Below, piece after piece: positions 51,190-59,745 of a stretch of DNA of 64,000 bases (the stretch's first letter is position 1; every line of letters begins with the position of its first letter). The translations under genes and the position numbers were made by a program. Source of the DNA: CAWJAP01 sp963834365 (GTDB lineage Bacteria; Acidobacteriota; Vicinamibacteria; Vicinamibacterales; Vicinamibacteraceae); assembly GCA_963834365.1 (NCBI GenBank), contig CAWIBS010000043.1, positions 121,547 to 185,546 of the forward strand, given 5' to 3'. A model generated the notes under the pieces. The model was given only the letters and a program-made list of their open reading frames with translations. It had not been told where the DNA came from and ran no database searches.

Positions 51190-51369
51190 TTCGCACCGCC
51201 CCTTGCTCGCAACACGGAGACACCCCGCAGTGGGTGCCTCGTTGAGCCAACGGTAGGACTGTCGGGTGGGGCGCGTCTTGGTGAACGACAACGAAAAGCC
51301 CCTGACCGACGGGGGAGCAAGTCAGGGGCTCTTCAGGTGTCGTCCCTTGGGAGAACGGACAAGATGAGA
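51190..51369 (-). other. Phage intergenic region with terminator; promoter expected
   Basis: Apart from the hairpin at 51297-51330, an imperfect inverted repeat (ACACCCCGCAGTGGGTG near 51218-51234) is visible upstream of the 51189 gene. A promoter for the downstream sheath operon should lie here, but no clear -35/-10 pair is seen. Confidence 0.4.
51297..51330 (-). terminator. Rho-independent terminator in the phage late block
   Basis: On the minus strand, AGCCCCTGAC and GTCAGGGGCT form a perfect 10-bp stem with a 14-nt loop, followed by TTTTCG. It lies 40 bp after the stop of the 51370-51927 gene and separates it from the connector-sheath operon. Confidence 0.88.
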
Positions 51370-51927
51370 CTACCGCGAAGTGCTCACCCGTGACATCTGC
51401 GGTTCGTAGATCTTGTCCTGCTCCGCCCACACCCCCAGTTGCGGGTCGTTGACGTACTCCTCCGGGTTCACCTCGTTGGCATCCACCGTGAGGATCGTGT
51501 GCGAGTTCCGCAGCAGACCACGCAGATAGATCCGGGTGGGGATGAAGATCTTGCCCCGGTACAGGATCCGGTCACGGATGTGGTCATCAGGGTTCCAGAC
51601 CAGATCAGGGAAGATCCGCTCCATCACATCCATCGCCGCGCTCACCCGCAGGATGTCGGTGTTGTAGAAGCCCCGGTCGTTGTGCATCGTCGGGCCCTGG
51701 TAGATGAAGGCGGCGTAGGCCGGGATCCGGATCGGCTCCTTCCACGCACGCCCGGTGACGCTGTCCGCCACGTCGTAGATCGGGTCCATACCCGCCTTGT
51801 CCGGGTCGAACTCGATCCACATGACATGGTGTCCGACCGGGGACCGGAGTTCCCCGTCGATCCCGTCGAAGATGGCGATCTGCTCCCACGGGATGGTGAA
51901 CCGACCGCCGGGGTCGGAGTGCCTCAT
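51370..51927 (-). CDS. Phage head-tail or virion protein of unknown family
   Basis: A clean 185-residue frame: FTIPWEQIAIFDGIDGELRS, HHVMWIEFDPDKAGMDPIYD, RIPAYAAFIYQGPTMHNDRG, DDHIRDRILYRGKIFIPTRI, YLRGLLRNSHTILTVDANEV. No motif is recognised. The mixed alpha/beta composition and the place before the connector genes suggest a structural head-tail protein. It is followed by the terminator, so it closes the fibre/lysis transcription unit. Confidence 0.55.
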   Translation of the reverse strand: MRHSDPGGRFTIPWEQIAIFDGIDGELRSPVGHHVMWIEFDPDKAGMDPIYDVADSVTGRAWKEPIRIPAYAAFIYQGPTMHNDRGFYNTDILRVSAAMDVMERIFPDLVWNPDDHIRDRILYRGKIFIPTRIYLRGLLRNSHTILTVDANEVNPEEYVNDPQLGVWAEQDKIYEPQMSRVSTSR

Positions 51928-51965
51928 GACCCCAGCGTAGAAGGCGGACCCATCGCCCGTCCGGT

Positions 51966-54026
51966 CTAGCCCTCGACGATGATGGCGTTGGGGTTCGACA
52001 GGGTCGGGTTGGCTGACACGTTGCCAGTCGCCGTGAGGTACGCACGTCCCCAGTGTCCTCAGCCGTGAGGTACCGCTTCGTCACCCCGCCGTAGAGCGTG
52101 TTGTTCTTCGCGGTCATCTGCCGACCTCGGAACAGGTGGATCGCACCCTTGTTGGGCGAGGTGCCAGTGCTGCCGATCGCACCGTGGATCACGTTGTTCT
52201 CGATGAGGAAGTGGTTGTGCCGATAGGACGGACGGATCTCGGCTTCCCCGTGGCGCGTTGGCATCGTGACCGCCGATGGCACAGATGGCGAACGCCACAG
52301 TCTCGTGTTCGGCACGGTGGAACGTGTTGCCCGCGACCGCACGTTGTGGCACATCACCTGGGTCGCCTCGGAGATGGGGTCACCCGACTGCCACAAGGGA
52401 TCCGATGCACCGGATTCGGTACCACCCGCCTTGTGGACTCCCCAGTTCCAGTCGTAGTGACACGGCTCGTCGTTGGAGTTGGACCGCTGACCCCGGTCGG
52501 TGCCATGGAAGGTGTTGTTGAGGATCTGCACCGTGTACGGACCGTTCACGTTGTCCGCACCGCCGGAGGAGTTGATCTCGATGGCATGCCCGGTGTTGGA
52601 CGAGGAGCAGTACCGATAGAACCGCGCGTTCTTGATGGTGTACCCAGGCGAGTGCGAGTAGGTCATGGTGCCCTCGCCGTTGCCGTCGAAGGTCCCACCG
52701 TCGATGGTGAACCCACCAGCCTGCCCATATCCCGCCGCGTTGCCCTTCGGGTCGTTCCTGAACCGCCTGGCGTCGTACGCGGCTCCCGGCGTCGCCGACT
52801 TGGAGTTGCAGTAGAACGTCGCCCCGGTCGCCGTGACGTACAGGTTGGAGGGGATGTACACGTTCGTGTACAGGTAGAACGTCCCGGTGAGGATCAGTTT
52901 CTTCCCTGCCGCCGCTGCCGTATCCATCCCGGCCTGGATGTTGTGACAGTGCCCACCGTTCACGACCACGCGGCTGGCGGTGCCGCCGCAACGACACTGT
53001 GGACGTTGTTGGAGTAGATGATCGATCCCTCAGCGAAGGTCTCCGCCCACCTCCAGTTGATGTCGTCCGCCCCGCCCGGCGTCCAGACCAACGGCGGTTG
53101 GCGGTGGCGTAGTTGTCATGCCAGACCCCAGCATCGGCTGGACGCATGATACTGCCAGCGCCCCAGCGTGTAACCGAGCGCGTCTCCCGAATGCGAGGCG
53201 GAGTAGGTGATGGGGTTGCCTGCTACAGGACTGGCCGGACTCCCTGCGGCAACGAGGCTCTTCTTATAACAGGTCACCACCTTCGTGGCGGAGTAGATGA
53301 CCACCGCGTTCGTCTGGGTGGCGACCGCCCGGACTGACCACGCCCCCGTCGTGTTGAACAGAATCGAGTGGATCTGTGTGCGCACCGGGCTGGTCCAAGT
53401 CTTGTACTCCGCCCACGCCCCTACGTTCCGGTCGCATGAGAGCAACTGGAGGGACAGCGTCGACACCATCGCCGGGTTTGGACAGCGCGACGGTGAAGAC
53501 GCCCGGCTGGATGGTGGCAGTGCCGCCTACCCCAGACTGACTGCGGAGAGGACCCACGCCGGGGCGGTCAAGGTCACCGTCGTGTTGGTGGCGACGGCCT
53601 CCACCGACTGCGTCACCGGACCGAAGGTGGTGTCCCCGCCCTTGGTCGTCACGTCGGCGTACCACGCGTAGGTCCCGAGGTGCCGGTGGGAGTGCCCAGT
53701 CAGCGTCGCTGTCGTGGCACCTTCCGCAGGGTTCGTCGTGAGGGAGAACCAGTACGCCGGAAGGTCACGGCTGCCCCTTCGGGGAATCCACCGGCGGACG
53801 GTCAGGGTCACGTTGTACGTCTCATTGGCGATGACCCTGGACTTGGACAGCGCCAGAGATGCGTTCACCACCGGATGGACCCACGCCAGAATCCACGCCG
53901 CCCCGTTCCAGACCTTCGCCTTCTTCGCGGGAGTCCAGCACCCGTGGCGTCGCCCATGTCCTTCCAGACCTGAACGGTCTTGGCCGGGCATATGAGCCAG
54001 TCCGCGTCGTACACACAGATGGGCAC
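51966..54026 (-). CDS. Phage protein with right-handed beta-helix (tailspike/lyase-like) domain, several frameshifts
   Basis: It starts at GTG 54026, seven bases after GAGGAG: PICVYDADWLICPAKTVQVW, then KKAKVWNGAAWILAWVHPVV, an adaptor-like N-terminus. Two or three beta-sandwich segments follow (ETYNVTLTV, TNTTVTLTAPAWV). From about 53000 a parallel beta-helix with an N-cap appears: NIQAGMDTAAAAGKKLILTG, TFYLYTNVYIPSNLYVTATG, GGFTIDGGTFDGNGEGTMTY, SPGYTIKNARFYRYC, GPYTVQILNNTFHGTDRGQR. It ends NPNAIIVEG. The fold is that of pectate-lyase-like tailspikes that cut capsular polysaccharides; activity is not shown. About 685 residues, at least four indels. Confidence 0.65.
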
Positions 54027-54049
54027 GACTCATCTCCTCAGTACTGGAT

Positions 54050-54130
54050 CTACACGATGCCGACGATGCCGCCCGGCGGGAACACCGAAGAGGGCGGTGT
54101 CAACGTCACCGTGCCGCTGGTCAGTTCCAC
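54050..54130 (-). CDS. Very short phage ORF
   Basis: 26 codons from a GTG that overlaps the stop of the preceding ORF: ELTSGTVTLTPPSSVFPPGG then IVGIV. The overlap pattern (GTGGAACTGA) matches translational coupling elsewhere in the phage. It could be the true end of the preceding gene after an indel. Confidence 0.35.
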   Translation of the reverse strand: MELTSGTVTLTPPSSVFPPGGIVGIV

Positions 54131-54318
54131 TGCTCGCCGTCTCGCCACCCGCGACCGTCCCGCGTCATGCCAGCCCCCTCGTAGAAGACGCGAAGCGTCT
54201 GGGACGAGATGTTGAGGTAGACGTCACCCGTATTGGGCTGCGGGAACCCTCGAGTCCGGATTGGGCCACGGATCAGCCCAGTGGTAGAAGAGGTTGGTCG
54301 GAATCAGGACCGCTGAGA
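54121..54318 (-). CDS. Short phage virion ORF, frameshifted
   Basis: About 65 codons: AHVSAVLIPTNLFYHWADPW, PNPDSR, then after a break near 54245 NTGDVYLNISSQTLRVFYEG and AGMTRDGRGWRDGEQWN. The start is unclear. The aromatic, beta-rich content suggests a small virion protein associated with the adjacent beta-helix protein. Confidence 0.4.
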
Positions 54319-54329
54319 CATGGGCTACC

Positions 54330-54467
54330 TCAGTTCGCACTGCGAATCAGCGCAGTGACCAGATGGTATCCCTCGCTCATCAAGGAGACCGTCCACCAGA
54401 GGATGGTGACAACCAGGATCCCCGCCACCATGACCGGGATAGCCACGAGTTGCCACAGGGTCGTCAT
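54330..54467 (-). CDS. 45-residue single-helix membrane protein
   Basis: It starts at ATG 54467 with GAGGAGA about 11 bp upstream: TTLWQLVAIPVMVAGILVVT, ILWWTVSLMSEGYHLVTALI and RSAN. A single hydrophobic helix spans residues 7-29. Its last codons are the palindrome at 54334-54346. Size and site downstream of the amidase gene suggest a small lysis-associated protein (spanin- or antiholin-like), but no family is recognised. It is below common ORF length cut-offs. Confidence 0.6.
   Translation of the reverse strand: MTTLWQLVAIPVMVAGILVVTILWWTVSLMSEGYHLVTALIRSAN
54334..54346. repeat. Phage palindrome site 7
   Basis: TTCGCACTGCGAA, perfect over 13 bp, at the 3' end of the 45-residue membrane-protein gene. 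Confidence 0.75.
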
Positions 54468-54514
54468 TCCAGCAGCGTCTCCTCATCGGTCCCCTCCAAC
54501 TTCTGACCGTCTCG

Positions 54515-55686
54515 TCACAGTGCGGTCAACTTCTTCGCGAGCCCAGCAGCAGGGATGGTGACGATCCACGGGATGGTCACGAACTTCGCGTAGCGCGTGG
54601 TCGACCGTGTGCGTGGTGACAGTCCATCGAGCGAGAACTCCCAGTGCAGCTTGCGGTCAGCCTCCCCAGCCTCGAACCACACATGGGTCATCAGATAGTT
54701 GTCCCGGCCTGCAGTAGAAGTCCTGGTACGCGGTGGGGTCCTCCGCCTGACCCTTGTACGTCCTCGCGGATCAGCCGGGCGCGGACGACACCCATCGTCT
54801 TGCCGCTCTGAACGTCGGGACCACGTTGATGTACAGCATCCCGAAGGTGAGGCCGTCCTTCTTCGGAGCCCACGACCGAACGTCCAGAGCTTCTTGTAGG
54901 CCCCGGACAAGGTAAGCGTCGCCAGCGGGCTTTCCGCTGTACCAATATTCGATCCCCAGCGGGAAGGAGATGCTCTCGGGAGGAGGGCTCAGGCACGGTC
55001 GGCTCCGGGGGCTCGATGACGATGATGGGTGGCTCGATGACAATCGGCGGGGGCTCGATGACGATGATCGGTGGCGGCTTGACAATGTCGGCGGATGTTC
55101 CACGTCTTGAACTGAGTGCGCCACCACGCCATCGTGTAGAGGGTGTCGGTCTTGCCGCTGTTGCTCCAGTCCTTGTGGTTCAGCGCCTTGTCGTCGGTGA
55201 CCTTGAACTCCTCGAACCAGCCGGTCGCCAGTTGAGCGACCGTGCAGGATCTGGGCGTCGGTCAGATCCTGGGTCTTGCCCATGGACTCGATCTCCACCC
55301 CAGCGGAGTGGTCGTTCATGGCTTGTTCGACACGCCATACCGAAGCCGTTGCCAGTCCGCGTGGTACGACTTCCGGGCAGCGATCACACGCAGCGTGCCG
55401 TCCCGGTCCACCAGCCAGTTGCACAGACGGACTGGGGCATAGCCAGCGCCGGACAGGATGTAGGCCCAGCGAGGATGCACCCTTGTCCGGGTCCGAGGGG
55501 ATCGCGGTGTGGTGCGAGCAGGAAGAACTCGGGGTCCCACGGGCCGTTGCCCGCGATGAGGTCGTTGTCCCAGTTGGGCTCGTAGACGACCCGCGCGGTG
55601 ACGTACTTGTTGACACGCTGGAACCGCTTGCCCATCGCCGAGATCTGGTGCGGGCGGGGAGGCGATCAGCGGGTTGCCATCGTCAT
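54515..55686 (-). CDS. Endolysin 2: N-acetylmuramoyl-L-alanine amidase-like, frameshifted
   Basis: About 390 residues. After the start (ATG 55686; an ATG at 55635 is an alternative): MGKRFQRVNKYVTARVVYEP, NWDNDLIAGNGPWDPEFFLL, AHHTAIP. Then AYILSGAGYAPVRLCNWLVD and RDGTLRVIAARKSYHA, and DHSAGVEIESMGKTQDLTDA. The HH..., DRDGTL and HSAGVEIE pattern is the amidase_2/PGRP-like fold with zinc histidines. After a Ser/Pro-rich stretch the C-terminus has FPLGIEYWYSGKPAGDAYLV and FGMLYINVVPTF, a likely cell-wall-binding part. It cleaves the stem peptide from muramic acid. Four or more indels. Confidence 0.68.
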
Positions 55687-56439
55687 GCAGCGTCGTAGTC
55701 GGTCGTCAGGGAACATCACCTTGAACTGGTTGGGCCCAAGGTAGGACTTCCGCGCTGTGTCCGGGGTGTCGTCGCGACTCTGCTCCTGCCACAGCCGGAC
55801 CATCATGTCGGTGTTGGCGTCGTACTTGCCGGTGACGGCCAGCTTCAGCCCACCGGTCAGACTTCGCCCGGTTCAGCCGCTCTTGGAGTTCCTTGACGGT
55901 GTCGCTGTTGGCGTCACCGTTGGTGGGCTCGCCATATCCACACTTCACCGGTAGACGTGCTTCGTGCAGTAAGGGGCCCCCGCTGGCGGCCACCGCCCCA
56001 TGGAGCGAGCACCGGCTTCGGGTCGGCATGGACCGAGCAGTTCCACTTGTTCTTGGTGTCCGGGGTGGTACTCCATGTGTAAGTGCGGCGCCGGTGGCGT
56101 TTCCCTCATCCCCGACCTCCGCGATCTTCTGGCCCATCTTCACGTAGACCCCGTCAGCCAGCCGGGTGGTGGTGTGCGCGAAGAACACCTCACCCTTGGC
56201 GAACGCCTGACCGGGGTCAGGGCTGATGGCGAACTGATGGTTGCCGAGAGGCTGCCATAGTTCCGGTGCCGGATCTGCCCGTCACACGGGGCATAGATCG
56301 GAGTGCCTCTCGGCGCAGCGAAGTCCGCCCCGGTGTGGACGCCCTCGCCAGCCGCGTTCTTGTTGCAGCCCCACGACTTCCCGCGTCTGCCGTAGGCGGT
56401 CGTGATCTTGTTGTACGGAGCCTTCAGCGGGTATGTCAT
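55666..56439 (-). CDS. Endolysin 1: M23 metallopeptidase with peptidoglycan-binding domain, frameshifted
   Basis: It starts at ATG 56439, overlapping the holin stop as TGATG. The N-domain reads TAYGRRGKSWGCNKNAAGEG and VHTGADFAAPRGTPIYAPCD, with the M23 zinc motif HTGAD. After a break near 56225: HQFAISPDPGQAFAKGEVFF, RLADGVYVKMGQKIAEVGDE and GNATG, then HMEYHP, the second zinc-ligand motif (HLH-type). The C-domain has TVKELQERLNR and VTGKYDAN with VRLWQEQS, a PG_binding_1 repeat. M23 enzymes cut peptide cross-bridges. About 255 residues. Confidence 0.75.
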
Positions 56440-56894
56440 CAGGTACCTCGTTCGTCGTAGATCTCATCCTCAGGCGTAGGCGGAGGTGGAACCTCCTGAC
56501 GTTCCAACTCCTGCACGACTGGACCGCCTTCTCCACCTGATCCGGGGTGTACTTCCCCTGCTGGAAGATCGTGGTGACCGAGGACGCCAACGCACCTACT
56601 CCTGCAGCAGCGATGGTCCACGCGGCGTCATTGTTCGTCGCGATGCCGCCCGCGACCGAGAACAGCGACAGCAGCGCGAGTGCGGTGATCAGCGCGGTGG
56701 GTGCGTGGTAGTTTCGCGGCGCGCAGGATCGCCCACGCGATCAGCGCCGCCGACAGCAGCACCAGCGTCACGGCGAGTGCGAGCACGACCGCCCCAGCGG
56801 CGCTGACCCCGAGGATCCGATCGAGGCTGTCATCCTGAATGTCTGGAAGCGGTACGACCGTCACGGTCGGCTGCGGAGTCGGGGTCTCTGCCAT
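56439..56894 (-). CDS. Holin candidate, frameshifted
   Basis: About 150 residues from ATG 56894: TPQPTVTVVPLPDIQDDSLD, RILGVSAAGAVVLALAVTLV, LLSAALIAWAILRA. After a break in a GCGCC run near 56715: NYHAPTALITALALLSLFSV, AGGIATNNDAAWTIAAAGVG, ALASSVTTIFQQGKYTPDQV. A charged, Pro-rich tail follows a second break near 56530 and ends DEIYDERGT. Three to four membrane helices directly upstream of an endolysin fit a holin that releases it. The family is not recognised. Confidence 0.65.
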
Positions 56895-56932
56895 TCCCCA
56901 GTATTGCCGGGGATGGCGCATGATGACTGGAC

Positions 56933-57124
56933 TTACTCCGATGCTCCGTTCAGTTCTCCACGGACCCGAGTCACCAGCGCGGCGATGTCCATGAGATTCG
57001 GATCGCTGGCTGACAACTGCTGTCGGTTGAGCAGATCCCGCAGGAAGTCCGCTGCTTCTGGGCTGATGGTGACGCCTTCTCCCACTGTTCCTCCATCGTC
57101 GTTGCGACTCGCAGTGCGAATCAT
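56933..57124 (-). CDS. Small phage protein of unknown function
   Basis: A clean 63-residue frame: TISPEAADFLRDLLNRQQLS, ASDPNLMDIAALVTRVRGEL, ending NGASE. It is helical and acidic. The first codons (MIRTASR) are made by the palindrome at 57106-57122, so the repeat overlaps the start site. Located between the fibre operon and the holin. Confidence 0.6.
   Translation of the reverse strand: MIRTASRNDDGGTVGEGVTISPEAADFLRDLLNRQQLSASDPNLMDIAALVTRVRGELNGASE
57106..57122. repeat. Phage palindrome site 8
   Basis: GACTCGCAGTGCGAATC, one mismatch from a perfect 17-bp palindrome, overlapping the start codon of the 56933-57124 gene. Confidence 0.75.
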
Positions 57125-57125
57125 G

Positions 57126-59745
57126 TCAGGGCGTGCCCCACTTCGTCTTCAGGTAGTCCTGAACCTGAATCCGCTCCGGGTCCGTGAGGACGTGGTCATA
57201 GCCGATCACCTCCGCCACATCACCATCCCACCAGCGGTCGGCGAAACCCCGGTCAGATCCGAGCCACGTCAGCCAGTTCACCCACTGCGAGGGCCAAGAG
57301 ATGCTCATGACCGCCCACGCAGCCATCGGTCCCGCAAGGGCTGGAGTCGTCACTCCGTTCTTGTGATAGCCATACGTCTGGTACGGGTAGAAGTCCGTCG
57401 TGCCCGGTCCGCCGCCGACGAGGATCAGGTTGTCATAGGAGCCGAGCAGCCCGTTGTAGTTGATGAACTGGGGCAGCCGGTGCTTGGCGACGATGAAGAA
57501 GTGCATGTAGGTGCCGATGGTGTAGGCACCGATCTGCTGGTCCAGCCCATTGAACCGAACCACGCCCTTGCCGTTCTGCTCATTGGCCTTGAACGTCGGG
57601 CCCTTGCCTGCACCGAAGTACGGGGTCATGTGACGTCCCCGCACCTGACAGGTCGGGCCAGTCGGTCAGCATCTGCCCATCGGCCAGCCCCAGCGTCGAG
57701 GCGTCCCACCAGCCCACCAACCCGGTCAGGCTGGCTGGAGAGAAGGCAGGAGGACTGTCTCCCAAACTCCTCCACTGCCCACCGACATACCGCTTCATCG
57801 GCTTCTCGACCCACGCTCCGGTGAACATCGACCAAGAGAGCCGGTTGAAGGTGGCCCCGGAGTCGTCATCGAAGCCGGGTGATGCCGTGATCGCAGGGAC
57901 GGTGCCACTCACTCCCGCGTCTCGCACTGCGAACATCAGGTACTGCTTGGCTGAAGCCCAAGCGTTGGTGTTCTGCGAACCCACCACCGTCCATCCCGAA
58001 GGAGCCGTGTACGTGGTGCCGACATCAGTGGTGCCCCTGACTCCCACAGAAGCGACGATCTGACGTCCGATGGGGACGTCAGTCCCACCGGCTGCGCCAC
58101 CGTAGGCAGCACCCACGTTGTAGACACCGACAGCCGAGTGGAACAGCCCATCCTTCACCTCGAAGATCCCCGCGATCATGCCGTTGGCTGTCGCTGCTGC
58201 TCCCGCCGTGAAGGTGACCACAGCACCGCGATCCCCTGCCGTCGCCACCTTCCGCCACAGGAACAGGTGGATCCCCGAGGTGCCAGCCACTGGTGGGACG
58301 CTCGTCCAACCTGATCCTCCTGCACCTGACAGCACAGCGGTGTTCCAGTTCTCGACGCTGCCCGTGGTCCCGCTGATCACCAGCATCAACTGCGAGCCCA
58401 CCGTCACACCAGCAGGGATGGTGACCGAGACGGTCTTGACCGATGGCCCGCCGATTCCGAAGGCAGTCAGGCCGGGCGTCGCCAGCGTGTTGCCTAGGAA
58501 CAACTTGGCTGGCTTCAGCACCCAGTTCCCAGCGAGATTGGCCTTCGGTCTACCTCCGCCCACGTTCACGTTGTCGAAATAGCCCTTGGACTGGTTGGCC
58601 TCAACCTGCCACTGTCCGATGGACAACTCGATCCGGACCGCATTCACGTTGATCGCAGAGACCAAAGTGCGCCGGTTCGTCCACGTCGCTCCGTCCGGGC
58701 TGGTATCCCAGTAGACGGTGCCTGCGGCGTGTCGGATCCGGATGTAGGCCATCGTCGCCGGGTCGTACGGCATCCAAGCGTTGTCATCGACGCCCGCGAT
58801 CCGCTGCCGCATGACGCACTGCTGCTTGTTTGGCTGCCCGGCGTCGTAGTAGAGAACGAACCACAGCCCGTTGGCGGTGGTTGGACCGTAGATGGTCAGC
58901 GTCGTCTCGGTACTAGCCTTCTCCACCGTGGGCCGGGTCGCCTTCACGAACACCGATGAGTTCGTCAGGTCGTAAGCGCCGACCGCAGTGGCGAACCCGG
59001 CGTACTGCCCAACCCCTTCGGTGACCGCCACACGGCCACCCTCCAGAGCGACGGTGCCATAGAGGTCCGGCCACTTCCCCGCGTCGTAGGTGTCGAACGT
59101 GTCGGTCAACGTGGCCGCTTTCGGCAGCGCGACAAGATCGACTTGCACGCCCCATGCGTTGGTGGAGGAGTCCTTCAGGGTCGCGGTGTTGGCTCCGCTG
59201 CCCGACGCCGAGTCGGCGAAGTACACCGCACTGACGCCCACCGCCGCGTTGAGGGTTGTGTCGCCGGGGTAGAAGTTACGCGCGGTGCCATAGGTCAACG
59301 CGGTGGGGAGCGTGTCTGCTTCACCCGCCGCAGCCGCAATACTCCGGTCGGAAAAGATGTGTGCCCGCATACCGGTGGCCGTCGCGTGATCCGGGGCGGT
59401 GACCGTAGTCACTGTTCCGCTACGAACGCCGAACGTGCCGAGTGAACCCCAAGTGACGCCCCGCCAGATGCCGATAGCCGCGTTCCCGCCTGCGGCCAGC
59501 GTGAACGACACGGAGACATCCCCGGTCTGAAGCACTCGCGAGTAGATGTAGGAGTACATGTTCGTGGCAGCGGTCTTACCCCGGAACGTCCAGCCCGAGG
59601 GCGTGACGTAGTTGGGGTCGGTACCGGCGTCGTTTCCAATCACCAGAACGGCCAGATCCCCCACTCCAAACGCGGGCAGGGTGAGCGTCAGAGAACCTGA
59701 AGTGGTTCGAAACGCACCTACTCCGCCGACCCATGACCCAGCCAT
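57126..59745 (-). CDS. Large tail-fibre/minor tail protein with LamG-like C-terminus, one frameshift
   Basis: About 870 residues; start ATG 59745 overlaps the stop of the gene before it. The N-terminal domain repeats twice in related form: LTLPAFGVGDLAVLVIGNDA with YVTPSGWTFRG, and VSVTIPAGVTVGSQLMLVIS with TYTAPSGWTVVG. Between them lies a concanavalin-like module (DTFDTYDAGKWPDLYGTVAL to KGYFDNVNVGG). The C-terminus is LamG-like: ASLTGLVGWWDASTLGLADG, then after a break near 57625 VRFNGLDQQIGAYTIGTYMH and EVIGYDHVLTDPERIQVQDY LKTKWG. This is the build of receptor-binding fibres in actinobacterial and related phages. Mostly clean sequence. Confidence 0.75.
57922..57932. repeat. Phage palindrome site 9
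   Basis: TCGCACTGCGA, the 11-bp core only, inside the large fibre gene. Confidence 0.65.

Noticed and set aside
33202..57932. Palindromic repeats as a CRISPR array
   Set aside because: Sites are kilobases apart and lie inside genes; there are no spacers of constant length and no cas genes.
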